Below are positions 40,262 through 48,175 of a stretch of DNA of 64,000 nt, one piece after another. A program made the position numbers and the translations under genes. The stretch is from an uncultured Sphingopyxis sp. (GTDB lineage: Bacteria; Pseudomonadota; Alphaproteobacteria; Sphingomonadales; Sphingomonadaceae), in assembly GCF_900078365.1 (NCBI RefSeq), contig NZ_LT598653.1, positions 2,852,001-2,916,000 on the forward strand. Reading direction: 5' to 3'. The notes beneath the pieces were generated by a model that did not search any database, was not told the origin of the DNA, and saw only the letters and a program-made list of their open reading frames with translations. Position 1 is the first letter of the stretch; each line of letters opens with the position of its first letter.

Positions 40262-42940
40262 TCAAAACTTGATCGAGGCGCTGAGCGAGAAGGTGCGGCC
40301 GAGCTTGTAGCGGTTGAAATAGATTTTGTTGTCGCCCGAGGTCTGGACTTCTTCATATTTGCGCCCCGTGAGGTTGCGCGCCTCGAACTTCAGCTCGATT
40401 TCCTTGTTCAGGAGGTTGATGCCCTGCCGCGCGACGAAGTCGAGCTGGATGCCGGGCTTTTCCTTGAGGTCGGGCTGGCCCGACGGGCCGCGGCTGGTGA
40501 CGCGCGGGCTGGCGTAGGTCAGGAGCAAGGTCTGCTGCGACAGCCGGTCCTGATCCTCGAGCCCGATCTGGAAATTGACCAAATGGTCGGACTGGCCGGT
40601 CAGCGGCGAACCGTCGAAGAAGAAGATGCCGGCCGGACGCTCGACGCCGTTGATGAAGGTGACGTCGTCCTCGCCGACCTGAATGTCCGACTGGGTGTAG
40701 GTGTAGTTGCCGATCAGGACGAGCCGGCGGCTCTGCCAGAAGGGCGCGTCGGACAGCGTATCGAGCGCGAAATATTTCTGCACCTCGACCTCGGCGCCGT
40801 AAAGCGTCGCTTTCGGCGCATTGGCGTAGCTGGTGCTGACCTGATTGTCCGACGCCGACGTATAGGCCTCGATCGGATTGTCGATCGATTTGTAGAAGCC
40901 CGCGATCGTGAACCGCTGATCGCGGTCGAAATACCATTCGTAACGCAGTTCGGCGTTCCACAGCTCGCTGTCGGTCAGCGAGGGGTTGCCGCGATAGAGG
41001 CGGTTCGATTCGGGATCGAGATAGACCTGCGCGACCAGCTCGCGGAACTGCGGCCGCGCGATCGTCTTCGACCCGTTGAGGCGCAGCTGCATGTCGGGCG
41101 CCATTTCCCAGGTCAGCGTCACCGCCGGCAGCCAATAGTCGTTGTTGAGGTTGGTCGGCACGAACACCGACGAGCCGGTGTTGAACAGGTCGACCGGGAC
41201 AACGGTCTGCTTGGCGTCCTCATAACGGACGCCGGCGTTGATGTTGACGCCCGGCACGACTTCGGCCTGGAGCTGCGCATAGCCGGCGTGGGTGGTCAGA
41301 TTGGCGTCGAACGCCGCCGCGCCGTCCTGCGCCGAGGTTTCGAGCAGCCGGATGTCGTAAAGCTGGATCGAGGCGTCGGAGAGCAGATAGTCGGGGCGCA
41401 ATTGCTGGACCTCGATCGGCAGATTCTGCGCGCGGAACAGGAAATCGCGGCGCACCGAGGTGCGGTGCGTGTCGCTGTAGGCATAGCCGACCGTCGCGGT
41501 GATGCGCGGCGCGAGTTCGTAGGAGAGGTCGACGCCGCCCGACCAGAGATCCTCATTGAGGTCCGAGAAGGAAATGCTCGCCGAACCGCGGCCGCCGGTC
41601 AGGTCGTTGACGAACTTGTCGCCGACGGGATCGACCTCGGTGGGCAGGTTGGTGCGGACATAGGTGAAGCTGCGCTCATAGGGCGCCTCGCGCTGCGAAT
41701 TGGCATAGCCGCCGCGCAGGTCGAGCTGGATGCGGTCGAAATCGAATTCGGCGACGATCTGGCTGTTGATCAGCTGGCGTTCGTACCAGGCGGTGTCCTG
41801 CTGCATGATGTCGCGGTCGGACTGGTTGCGGTTGGTGCCGAGGCCGAGGCGCGCCTGCTTCAGCGTGTCGCGGATGTAGAGGTTGGTCCAGCGGAACTTG
41901 TGGTCGCCGAGTTCGAGTCCGAAACCGAGCAGGCCGTTGACGACGATGCGGTTGTCGGTGACGACGCGGTTGAAATTGGTCTGCGGCTCGCCCGACAGGT
42001 CGGTTTCGAGCGAGGTCTGCTGGAGCGTATCGCGCGTGCGCCACTTGTTGCTGATGCCCGCGGTCGCGATGATGCCCAGCTCGCCGTCGGGGAGCTGGAT
42101 CGTCGTGCCGCCGGTGATGCCCGCCGACCAGTTGACCGGGATATGGTTGTTCTGCTGGAGCAGGCTCGTCTCCGAATTGACGAGCTCCATCTGGATCGCC
42201 TTCAGATCGTCGAGGCTGAAATCGGCGCCCTCGAGGATCGGCTTGCCGCTGGCGAAAGCCGCTTTCAGGAGCGGCGGGACGTCGCGGGTGCCGTCGTCGA
42301 AGCCGGTCCAGTCGGTGTCGCTGCCATAATAGGTATAGCCGAGCTCGTTCGTCGTCTCACTGTCCCACCCGATGCCGCCCGAAAAGGTCAGGAAGGTCTC
42401 GCGCGGGGTCGCCTTGGTCGTGAGGTTGATCACGCCGCCGCCGAATTCGCCGGGGAAGTTCGCCGAATAGCTTTTCTGCACCAGCGTCGAATCGATGACG
42501 TTGGTCGGGAAGATGTCGAGCGGGACGACGCGCTTCAGCGGTTCGGGGCTGGGCAGCGGCGAGCCGTTCAAGAGCGCGAGCGAGTAACGGTCGCCGAGAC
42601 CGCGGACATAGACGAAGCCGCCGCCGACGACCGACAGGCCGGTCACGCGCTGCAGCGAGCCCGAGATGTCGCCTTCGCCGGTGCGCGCGATGTCGGCCGA
42701 CGAGAGGACCGACACGACCTCGGGCGTCGCGCGGACGACATTGGGGGTATAGCGGCCGGTGACGACGATCTCGGCGTCGGCGCCGCCGGGGATCGACACA
42801 TCGACCTCTTCGCCAGCCGGGTCGGCGGGCGGCGTCTCGGCGGGCGCGGGATCGGGCTCGGCCGTCTGGGCGAGCGCCGCGGGCGACACCAGCGCCGACG
42901 AAAGGAGCAGGAAGCTGGCGAATAGCGACCGCTTGGTCAT
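40262..42940 (-). CDS. TonB-dependent outer-membrane receptor
   Basis: 892 residues with a signal peptide (MTKRSLFASFLLLSSALVSPAALA) and an acidic Pro-rich N-terminal segment. The plug domain carries EIVVTG, VLSSADIARTGEGDISGSLQRVTGLSV, VYVRGLGDRYSLALLNGSPLPSPEPLKRVVPLDIFPTNVI and the Gly-rich GEFGGGVINLTTK. The rest is a 22-strand barrel pattern ending in IKF with the usual terminal Phe. It imports an unknown ligand using TonB-ExbBD. It follows the lipoprotein gene on the same strand and precedes the T2SS operon. Members of this subgroup with the RGLGDRY plug often sit beside secreted or surface lipoproteins (family experience, not proof). Confidence 0.94.
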   Translation of the reverse strand: MTKRSLFASFLLLSSALVSPAALAQTAEPDPAPAETPPADPAGEEVDVSIPGGADAEIVVTGRYTPNVVRATPEVVSVLSSADIARTGEGDISGSLQRVTGLSVVGGGFVYVRGLGDRYSLALLNGSPLPSPEPLKRVVPLDIFPTNVIDSTLVQKSYSANFPGEFGGGVINLTTKATPRETFLTFSGGIGWDSETTNELGYTYYGSDTDWTGFDDGTRDVPPLLKAAFASGKPILEGADFSLDDLKAIQMELVNSETSLLQQNNHIPVNWSAGITGGTTIQLPDGELGIIATAGISNKWRTRDTLQQTSLETDLSGEPQTNFNRVVTDNRIVVNGLLGFGLELGDHKFRWTNLYIRDTLKQARLGLGTNRNQSDRDIMQQDTAWYERQLINSQIVAEFDFDRIQLDLRGGYANSQREAPYERSFTYVRTNLPTEVDPVGDKFVNDLTGGRGSASISFSDLNEDLWSGGVDLSYELAPRITATVGYAYSDTHRTSVRRDFLFRAQNLPIEVQQLRPDYLLSDASIQLYDIRLLETSAQDGAAAFDANLTTHAGYAQLQAEVVPGVNINAGVRYEDAKQTVVPVDLFNTGSSVFVPTNLNNDYWLPAVTLTWEMAPDMQLRLNGSKTIARPQFRELVAQVYLDPESNRLYRGNPSLTDSELWNAELRYEWYFDRDQRFTIAGFYKSIDNPIEAYTSASDNQVSTSYANAPKATLYGAEVEVQKYFALDTLSDAPFWQSRRLVLIGNYTYTQSDIQVGEDDVTFINGVERPAGIFFFDGSPLTGQSDHLVNFQIGLEDQDRLSQQTLLLTYASPRVTSRGPSGQPDLKEKPGIQLDFVARQGINLLNKEIELKFEARNLTGRKYEEVQTSGDNKIYFNRYKLGRTFSLSASIKF

Positions 42941-42987
42941 GTTGGATTACCCCTAATGGAGATGGGCCCTAATGGCAGATGGAAATG

Positions 42988-43020
42988 GGGGCGGGGCGCG
43001 CCGTTGGTGCGCCCCGCCCC
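42988..43020. terminator. Strong GC hairpin between lipoprotein and receptor genes
   Basis: A 12-bp perfect stem (GGGGCGGGGCGC at 42988-42999, GCGCCCCGCCCC at 43009-43020) with a 9-base loop, 20 bases after the lipoprotein stop on the minus strand. No T-run follows, so it may attenuate or protect the upstream mRNA rather than stop transcription fully. Confidence 0.6.
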
Positions 43021-43039
43021 GGTATCGGACGTCGGCGCG

Positions 43040-44620
43040 TCAGCTTACGGGGATGTCGGTGCAGTTGCCGCTGGTGTCGCCGAACGACGCCGTGGCGGAA
43101 TTGCAGGTCCAGCCCGCGTACCAGCTATCGTTGGCGTCGGCGACCGCGCCGACATAGGCCGTCGCATCGAAGAAGTCGTCGAGCGCCGAGGCGTCGAACG
43201 CCTGCAGCGCGGTTTCAGTCGCGCCGTTGACGAAGACGTCGGTCAGGCTCGGCGTGTAGGTCGAGCTGTTGTTCGTGCCGAGTTCGAAGATCGCACGGAC
43301 CGCGGCGTCGTCGGGGCCGTTCGAGCCGCGGAACGGCCGGTCGTTGCACTGCATCGACACCGATTCGAAGCGCGGCGGGCCGTTTTCGTCGAGCGCCGGG
43401 TCGGCGGGCTGCACCGTCGTCGCGCTGTCGATGCGGATGCACGATGCGCCGGTGGTGATCAGGCCGTTGGCGAAGGTGTAGTCGGCGCCGCCGCGGATGC
43501 GGATCGCGGCGCCGTTGCCGGCCGCGGCGTTGCGGTGGATGAAGGTGAAGTTCGAGATATTCACTTCCTGACGCGGGATCGCGTTTTCATCGCCGTCCGA
43601 GTCGATTTCCATGATCGAGTCGCCGACCGCGCCGCCGGCGCGCTGGACCGCGATCGCATATTGGATATTGCCCTTGTAGCCAACGTCGGTGTCGAAGCTG
43701 TCGTCCTCGGCGCCGGTGACGATCATATGCTTGAAGTTCGGACGGCCGCCGAAGACTTCCATGCCGTCGTCCGAGCTGTTGTGGATCTGGATATGGTCGA
43801 ACTGGGTCGCCGAACCGACGCCCGACGGGGTCAGCCCCTGCAATTCGCTGTCGGGCGACAGGTTGAAGCCCGAGTAGCGAATCTGGACATAGCTCAGACG
43901 GCCCGAATTATCGTCGGTGACTTCGCCGCCATAGAGCGCATTCGACGTGCCTTCGGTATCGCGTTCGCAATCGTTGGTGCCGGGAACCGCACCCGCCGCG
44001 TCGCAATCGGTGATCGGCGCGCGGCCGAGCAGGACGACCCCGCCCCACAGCTGCGAGGTGTTGTCGGTTGCCGAGCCGACGACGTTGCCGCGGCCGGTGA
44101 AGACGATCGGCTGCGTCGGCGTGCCGACGGCGTCGATCTTGTTGCCGCGATTGACGGCAAGGAAGGCGGTGCCCGTCGAGGCAAAGATGGTGACGCCGGG
44201 ATCGATCGTCAGCGTGACTTCGGGCGCCGCCGAGGTCGGGGCATCGGGATCGGGCCCCTTGTCGGTGCCGACATCGACGCGGCCCGGCAGCGAATAGATG
44301 ACGCCGTCGACCTTGGGGATCGCGGTCGTCGAGTTGAACTTCGCGGGGAAGCCGCAGTTGCGCCAGGTGCCCTGCGGCCCCGAAATGGTGCCGAGGTCGG
44401 AGAGCTTATCGGCGCCGTTGATGTTCGGGCAGGCGTCGGCCGGCGTCACGCCGGTCGGCGTGGGGGTCGGGGTCGGAGTGGGCGTCGGGGTCGGGGTCGG
44501 CGCGGGAATGACGATCACGCCCTCGCCCGGCGACGCGACGCCGTCGGCGCCGCATGCCGCAAGAATGGAACAGGCCACGCCGCTGAGCATGACCAAACGA
44601 ATGCGTGCGAAAGCCGCCAT
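43040..44620 (-). CDS. Surface/secreted lipoprotein, beta-helix-like, candidate T2SS substrate
   Basis: 526 residues from ATG 44620, which has GGAGA 6-7 bases upstream (an ATG at 44668 would add 16 residues). A lipoprotein signal ends in SILAAC with Cys at residue 23. After this is a (Thr-Pro)n linker (~37-55), then a ~450-residue domain with beta-helix features: VTLTIDPGVTIFAS, QPIVFTGRGNVVG, LSYVQIRYSGFN, FDHIQIHNSSDDGMEVFGG, FKHMIVTGAEDDSFDTD and ISNFTFIHRN. Acidic GxDxD stretches suggest calcium binding. It is co-directional with the TonB receptor and the gsp operon and has its own Pho-like promoter. Secretion by this T2SS is inferred from position and shared control; no enzymatic motif is seen. 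Confidence 0.85.
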   Translation of the reverse strand: MAAFARIRLVMLSGVACSILAACGADGVASPGEGVIVIPAPTPTPTPTPTPTPTPTGVTPADACPNINGADKLSDLGTISGPQGTWRNCGFPAKFNSTTAIPKVDGVIYSLPGRVDVGTDKGPDPDAPTSAAPEVTLTIDPGVTIFASTGTAFLAVNRGNKIDAVGTPTQPIVFTGRGNVVGSATDNTSQLWGGVVLLGRAPITDCDAAGAVPGTNDCERDTEGTSNALYGGEVTDDNSGRLSYVQIRYSGFNLSPDSELQGLTPSGVGSATQFDHIQIHNSSDDGMEVFGGRPNFKHMIVTGAEDDSFDTDVGYKGNIQYAIAVQRAGGAVGDSIMEIDSDGDENAIPRQEVNISNFTFIHRNAAAGNGAAIRIRGGADYTFANGLITTGASCIRIDSATTVQPADPALDENGPPRFESVSMQCNDRPFRGSNGPDDAAVRAIFELGTNNSSTYTPSLTDVFVNGATETALQAFDASALDDFFDATAYVGAVADANDSWYAGWTCNSATASFGDTSGNCTDIPVS

Positions 44621-44713
44621 GAAAATCTCCGTCCCGGTGTGCGCCTGCGCGCGCCTGATGAAAAACACGCCGCGGTCGAGAAAAGGATTGCTGTCTCGCC
44701 CCCGGTGACGCCG

Positions 44714-44791
44714 CCACTAGGGTGATTCGATGACGGTCTGACGCCAGAGCCGTGACAGTTGCATGACTCTTTGGAGTCGGTTCGATGACAT
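44714..44791 (-). promoter_or_regulatory. Putative multi-repeat Pho box and promoter of the lipoprotein gene
   Basis: Six 7-mers in strict 11-bp register on the minus strand: ATGTCAT (44791-44785), CCGACTC (44780-44774), GAGTCAT (44769-44763), CTGTCAC (44758-44752), CTGGCGT (44747-44741) and CCGTCAT (44736-44730). Against CTGTCAT they match 6, 3, 5, 6, 5 and 6 of 7. A TAGTGG (44719-44714) lies exactly 10 bp after the last repeat, the same spacing as in the gspC promoter. The ATG is ~95 bases downstream of it. Confidence 0.75.
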
Positions 44792-44851
44792 GGAAGGCGG
44801 CCCGGGGCCGCGCGCGTTCGCACGCGCAAAAATAAAAGCGGCGAAGCTCGC

Positions 44852-44880
44852 TTGCATCGCCCGGCAAGCTTTGCTAGGCG
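44852..44880 (+). promoter_or_regulatory. Possible promoter of tRNA-Leu
   Basis: TTGCAT (44852-44857) and TAGGCG (44875-44880) are separated by 17 bp and lie ~45 bases before the tRNA 5' end. The match is moderate; it is the best sigma-70-like pair in the gap. The 305-base gap 44621-44925 otherwise holds the lipoprotein promoter and no gene. Confidence 0.35.
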
Positions 44881-44925
44881 CCCGCTCCTACCTGGTGCCG
44901 GACCCGATCCGGACCATCATGATGT

Positions 44926-45012
44926 GCGGTCGTGGCGGAACTGGTAGACGCGCAACGTTGAGGTCGTTGTGGCCGAAAGGCCGTGGAAGTTCGAGTCTTC
45001 TCGACCGCACCA
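44926..45012 (+). tRNA. tRNA-Leu (anticodon GAG)
   Basis: 87 bases including an encoded CCA (45010-45012). The acceptor stem GCGGTCG pairs with CGACCGC. The anticodon arm is CAACG-TTGAGGT-CGTTG, giving anticodon GAG for CUC/CUU leucine codons. The long variable arm (TGGCC-GAAA-GGCCG) is typical of tRNA-Leu, and the T arm reads GAAGTTCGAGTCTTC. Confidence 0.96.
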
Positions 45013-45013
45013 T

Positions 45014-45039
45014 CATCCATTGATTTCATTGGATGTTTT
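45014..45039 (+). terminator. Rho-independent terminator after tRNA-Leu
   Basis: CATCCA (45014-45019) pairs with TGGATG (45030-45035), with TTTT immediately after (45036-45039). The stem is short (6 bp) with a 10-base loop, but the position right behind the CCA end supports it. Confidence 0.5.
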
Positions 45040-45121
45040 GACTCCTGGCGCGCTTGGCGCGGGCCTTGATGCCGGGCGATACGAGGATGCCGCCCCTTGC
45101 CCGCGAGCGGGAGCGGAGAAG

Positions 45122-46027
45122 CTATGCCGTGACGGCGGTCGTTGCGCCGATATGCTCCGCGATCGCATCGGCCAGCGTATCGACCAGCGCGAGCGGCAGG
45201 TCGTGTCCCATGCCGGGAATCGTCTTGAGCCGCGCCCCCGCGATATTGTCGGCGGTATCGCGCCCGCCGGGCAGCGGCACGAGCGGATCATCCTCGCCAT
45301 GGATGACGAGCGTCGGTGCCTTGATCTTCTTCAGCATCGGACGCCGGTCGCCGTCGGCGACGATCGCCGCCATCTGCCGCGCGACGCCCTGCGGATACCA
45401 GCCGCGTTCGAAATCGGCGCGAACGCGGCGCTGGAGCCGCTCTTCGTCCTGCGGATAGCCGGGGCTGCCGATCACCCGCGCCGCATTGACCGAATAGGCG
45501 ATCAGCGCTTCCTTGTCGCCGCTCATCGGGCGGTTCGCCAGCACCTGCATTGCTTCCTTCCGCGCGCGCGGCAGGCGGCGGTTGCCCGTCGTCGACATCA
45601 CCGACGTCAGCGACAGCACGCGCTGCGGATAGCGCGCGGCGATATGCTGCGAAATCATGCCGCCCATCGACACGCCGACGACATGCGCGCGCTCGATGCC
45701 GAGATGGTCGAGCAGCCCGATGCCGTCGGCCGCCATGTCGGCGAGCGTATAGGCGGGGCGCACCGGGAGGCCGATCACCGATTTGACGATCATCCACTTC
45801 ACATTGGGAATGCCCGCCGCCTCGAAGCGCGTCGACAGGCCGACGTCGCGATTGTCGTAGCGGATGGTGCGGAAACCGCGCGCGTTCAGCGCATCGACGA
45901 ACTCGTCGGGCCAGAGTGTCAATTGCCCGCCGAGGCCCATGACCAGCAGGATGACGGGCGCATCGCGCGGCCCCTTGTCCTCATAGGTGATGCTGATGCC
46001 GTTGACGGCCGCCTGTTCGGTCTGCAT
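45122..46027 (-). CDS. Alpha/beta-fold hydrolase
   Basis: 301 residues. The oxyanion region is LVMGLGGQLTLWPDEFVDAL, the nucleophile elbow GVSMGGMISQ (Ser), the acid in HGEDDPLVPLPGG (Asp) and the catalytic His in GMGHDLP. The cap domain lies around residues 140-220. This subgroup is close to haloalkane dehalogenase/esterase-like hydrolases with an N-terminal INGISITYEDKG start; the natural substrate is not known. It is 23 bases downstream of the MpaB-family oxygenase gene and probably in one operon with it. Confidence 0.93.
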   Translation of the reverse strand: MQTEQAAVNGISITYEDKGPRDAPVILLVMGLGGQLTLWPDEFVDALNARGFRTIRYDNRDVGLSTRFEAAGIPNVKWMIVKSVIGLPVRPAYTLADMAADGIGLLDHLGIERAHVVGVSMGGMISQHIAARYPQRVLSLTSVMSTTGNRRLPRARKEAMQVLANRPMSGDKEALIAYSVNAARVIGSPGYPQDEERLQRRVRADFERGWYPQGVARQMAAIVADGDRRPMLKKIKAPTLVIHGEDDPLVPLPGGRDTADNIAGARLKTIPGMGHDLPLALVDTLADAIAEHIGATTAVTA

Positions 46028-46050
46028 GGAATCCCCTTGGCTGGAAATAT

Positions 46051-47379
46051 CTAGAAGGCCGTCGCGGGTTTGTAATGCGCGGCGTCGGAAGTGAATTCGG
46101 CGCGGCCATATTCGGCAAGCTGGCGCTCGATCCGGTGGACGAGGCGGCGGTCGGCGAAGTGGCGGATCAGCGGCAGCCGCGACGCGAAGCGATAGGCCGC
46201 CATCCGCCCCGCGATGCCGAGCATCGTCGCACCATAGATGAGGTGATCGCGGCGGCGCACCGGAACGCCGACCTGGGCGGCGCGCGCCTCGTCGCCCGCC
46301 AGAAAGGCCTTCACGAAGAAGACGCGGCTGACCGAATATTCGAGCCGGCGCTTGACCTGCCCCTTGGGCGATCGGTCCTTCGACAATTCGGCGTCCATCG
46401 TCGCGCGGAGCAGCCCGCCGCAGACCTGATCGTCATATTCGTAACGGAGCGTCGCGCTGCGCGTGCGCCAGATGCGGACGATCTCCTGCGGCGTGTCGGC
46501 GAGCAGATCCTCGGGCAGCCCCAAAAGATAGCAGCGATAGCGCGCGAGTTCGACGCGGCCGCGCTCGATCCGCGTGAAGCGCGTGCGCCCTTTCGCCAGC
46601 ACCTCCTGCGACAGGAAGTAGATGGGGATCAGCCCCGCGGGCATCTGGTCGAGTTGCGGGATCGGCATGCCATAGGTGTCGGCGTCCCACATGCCCGGGC
46701 GCGACAGCACGTTGACGCGCACCATCGAGTGCATCAGCCGAACCATCGCCGCCGCCTTGAAACCGGGGCCATAGCGGTCGAGCGCGCCCGGCAATGCCGT
46801 CGTCGCAAAGAAGGTCGCGGTTTCCTTGACCCGCCGCGCCGCGGTCGCATGACCGAGCGTGCCGGTGAGCGCCATCGGCAGCGCCGAATATTTGTTGAGG
46901 AAGGTCGCGATGAAGGCGCCGCGGATCAGAAAGGGCGAGAGGTTCGCCGTTGCGTTGCGTTCATAGGCCGCGCCTTCCTCGACCAGTTCCATGTCGAGCC
47001 AGTCGGGCTTCTGCTCCATCTCGCGGATCAGCGCGATCAGTTCGGCGGGCGCATCCTCGACCGCCTCGATGCCCTTGTCGCACGCATCGACGAGCATCGC
47101 GACGGTGCGCTGGAAGCCATAGCTCGGCATCAGCGCGGCATAGGCGTCGCCGGTGCGGTCGCCGAGCATCGTATATTCGCGGATGCGGCCGAGGAGATCG
47201 GGATCATGCAGATAGTCGGACCGGTCGATGCTGCGGACGCGGCTGAGCTCGCTCACCGCATCGGCCTCGGGCGCCCAGCGTTCGGGCGCCTTGTCGAAAT
47301 CGAAGCGGCCGAACAGCTCGGGCAAGGCATCCGCCTGGTCCCGCACCCGGCGGGCGATCGTGCTGACATCATTGTTCAT
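46051..47379 (-). CDS. Oxygenase MpaB-family protein (DUF2236)
   Basis: 442 residues, mainly helical, without a signal peptide. The central part (SPFLIRGAFIATFLNKYSALPMALTGTLGHATAARRVKETATFFATTALPGALDRYGPGFKAAAMVRLMHSMVRVNVLSRP) matches the haem-binding helical bundle of MpaB/latex-clearing-protein-like proteins, with conserved His and Arg residues. Lcp enzymes cleave polyisoprene and MpaB oxidises a farnesyl chain, so an oxygenase acting on a hydrophobic substrate is plausible, but most members are uncharacterised. It heads a two-gene unit with the alpha/beta hydrolase. Confidence 0.82.
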   Translation of the reverse strand: MNNDVSTIARRVRDQADALPELFGRFDFDKAPERWAPEADAVSELSRVRSIDRSDYLHDPDLLGRIREYTMLGDRTGDAYAALMPSYGFQRTVAMLVDACDKGIEAVEDAPAELIALIREMEQKPDWLDMELVEEGAAYERNATANLSPFLIRGAFIATFLNKYSALPMALTGTLGHATAARRVKETATFFATTALPGALDRYGPGFKAAAMVRLMHSMVRVNVLSRPGMWDADTYGMPIPQLDQMPAGLIPIYFLSQEVLAKGRTRFTRIERGRVELARYRCYLLGLPEDLLADTPQEIVRIWRTRSATLRYEYDDQVCGGLLRATMDAELSKDRSPKGQVKRRLEYSVSRVFFVKAFLAGDEARAAQVGVPVRRRDHLIYGATMLGIAGRMAAYRFASRLPLIRHFADRRLVHRIERQLAEYGRAEFTSDAAHYKPATAF

Positions 47380-47442
47380 AAGACGAACCTGCCACAGATT
47401 CGCGATTTGGCAAGTTTAGGCGTGACCTCGACGGAAAAGGCC

Positions 47443-47526
47443 GTGCTCCCGCGAAGGCGGGAGCCTATCTCCTGCCGGTGCCATTTTGAACCCACCGGAG
47501 ATGGGTCCCCGCCTTCGCGGGGACAC
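47443..47526. repeat. Paired-hairpin intergenic repeat (copy 3)
   Basis: Left arm GTGCTCCCGCGAAGGCGGGAG at 47443 and right arm GTCCCCGCCTTCGCGGGGAC ending at 47525, with CATCTCC/GGAGATGGG-type extensions facing inward. Each arm forms its own hairpin (CTCCCGC-GAAG-GCGGGAG; CCCCGC-CTTC-GCGGGG). It lies between the MpaB-family and TRIC-like genes. Confidence 0.9.
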
Positions 47527-47539
47527 GCCTGTACTTTAT

Positions 47540-48166
47540 CTACGCCTTCGGATCGCGATAGGCGGGCAGCGCAAGCGACCAGCGGATCGCGGCGCCGCGC
47601 AGGATGAAACCGGCGACCGCGCCGGTGACCGCCGCGACCGGGGTCCCGGCGCCCAGCCAGAGCAGAATCAGGAACAGCCCCGAAGCGAGCGCCGCCGCGG
47701 TGACATAGATTTCGGGCCGGACAATGATCGACGGGACGCCGGCGAGGACATCGCGGATCGTGCCGCCGACGCAGCCGGTGATGACGCCCATCAGCAATGC
47801 AGGCGCGGGGGGGACGCCCCATGCCATCGCCTTCGCCGTCCCGAACACGGCATAAGCGACGAGCCCGACCGCATCGGCCCATTCGAGCAATTGCCCCTGC
47901 CACCAGCGTTCGGGCGTGAGCCAGACGACGAGCGCGATCGCGATGCACACCGCGGCGATGGCGCCGTCCTGCACCCAGAACACCGGCGCCCCGATCAACA
48001 GATCGCGCACGCTGCCGCCGCCGACGCCGGTCACCAGCGCAAAAAAGGCCGCGGTCACCAGTGTCTGGCGCAGCCGCACCGCCATCAGCGCGCCCGACAG
48101 CGCGAAGACGCCGATGCCGATCAGGTCGAGCAACCGGACGATCAGCGCATTGTCGAGCTCGATCAA
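47540..48166 (-). CDS. TRIC-type (UPF0126/YicG) cation channel family membrane protein
   Basis: 208 residues with about seven membrane helices. The two repeated halves each begin with DxIGxGVFALSGALMA / DAVGLVAYAVFGTAKA and contain the TRIC motif GVGGGSVRDLL / GCVGGTIRDVLAG. Prokaryotic TRIC proteins are trimeric cation (potassium) channels; some relatives have been linked to glycine uptake. It follows the M20 amidohydrolase gene by nine bases. Confidence 0.92.
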   Translation of the reverse strand: MIELDNALIVRLLDLIGIGVFALSGALMAVRLRQTLVTAAFFALVTGVGGGSVRDLLIGAPVFWVQDGAIAAVCIAIALVVWLTPERWWQGQLLEWADAVGLVAYAVFGTAKAMAWGVPPAPALLMGVITGCVGGTIRDVLAGVPSIIVRPEIYVTAAALASGLFLILLWLGAGTPVAAVTGAVAGFILRGAAIRWSLALPAYRDPKA

Positions 48167-48175
48167 GGCGGGAGC

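Noticed and set aside
40583..42925. 780-residue open frame opposite the TonB-dependent receptor
   Set aside because: Antisense shadow; composition dominated by Arg, Asp, Gly and Val with no domain.
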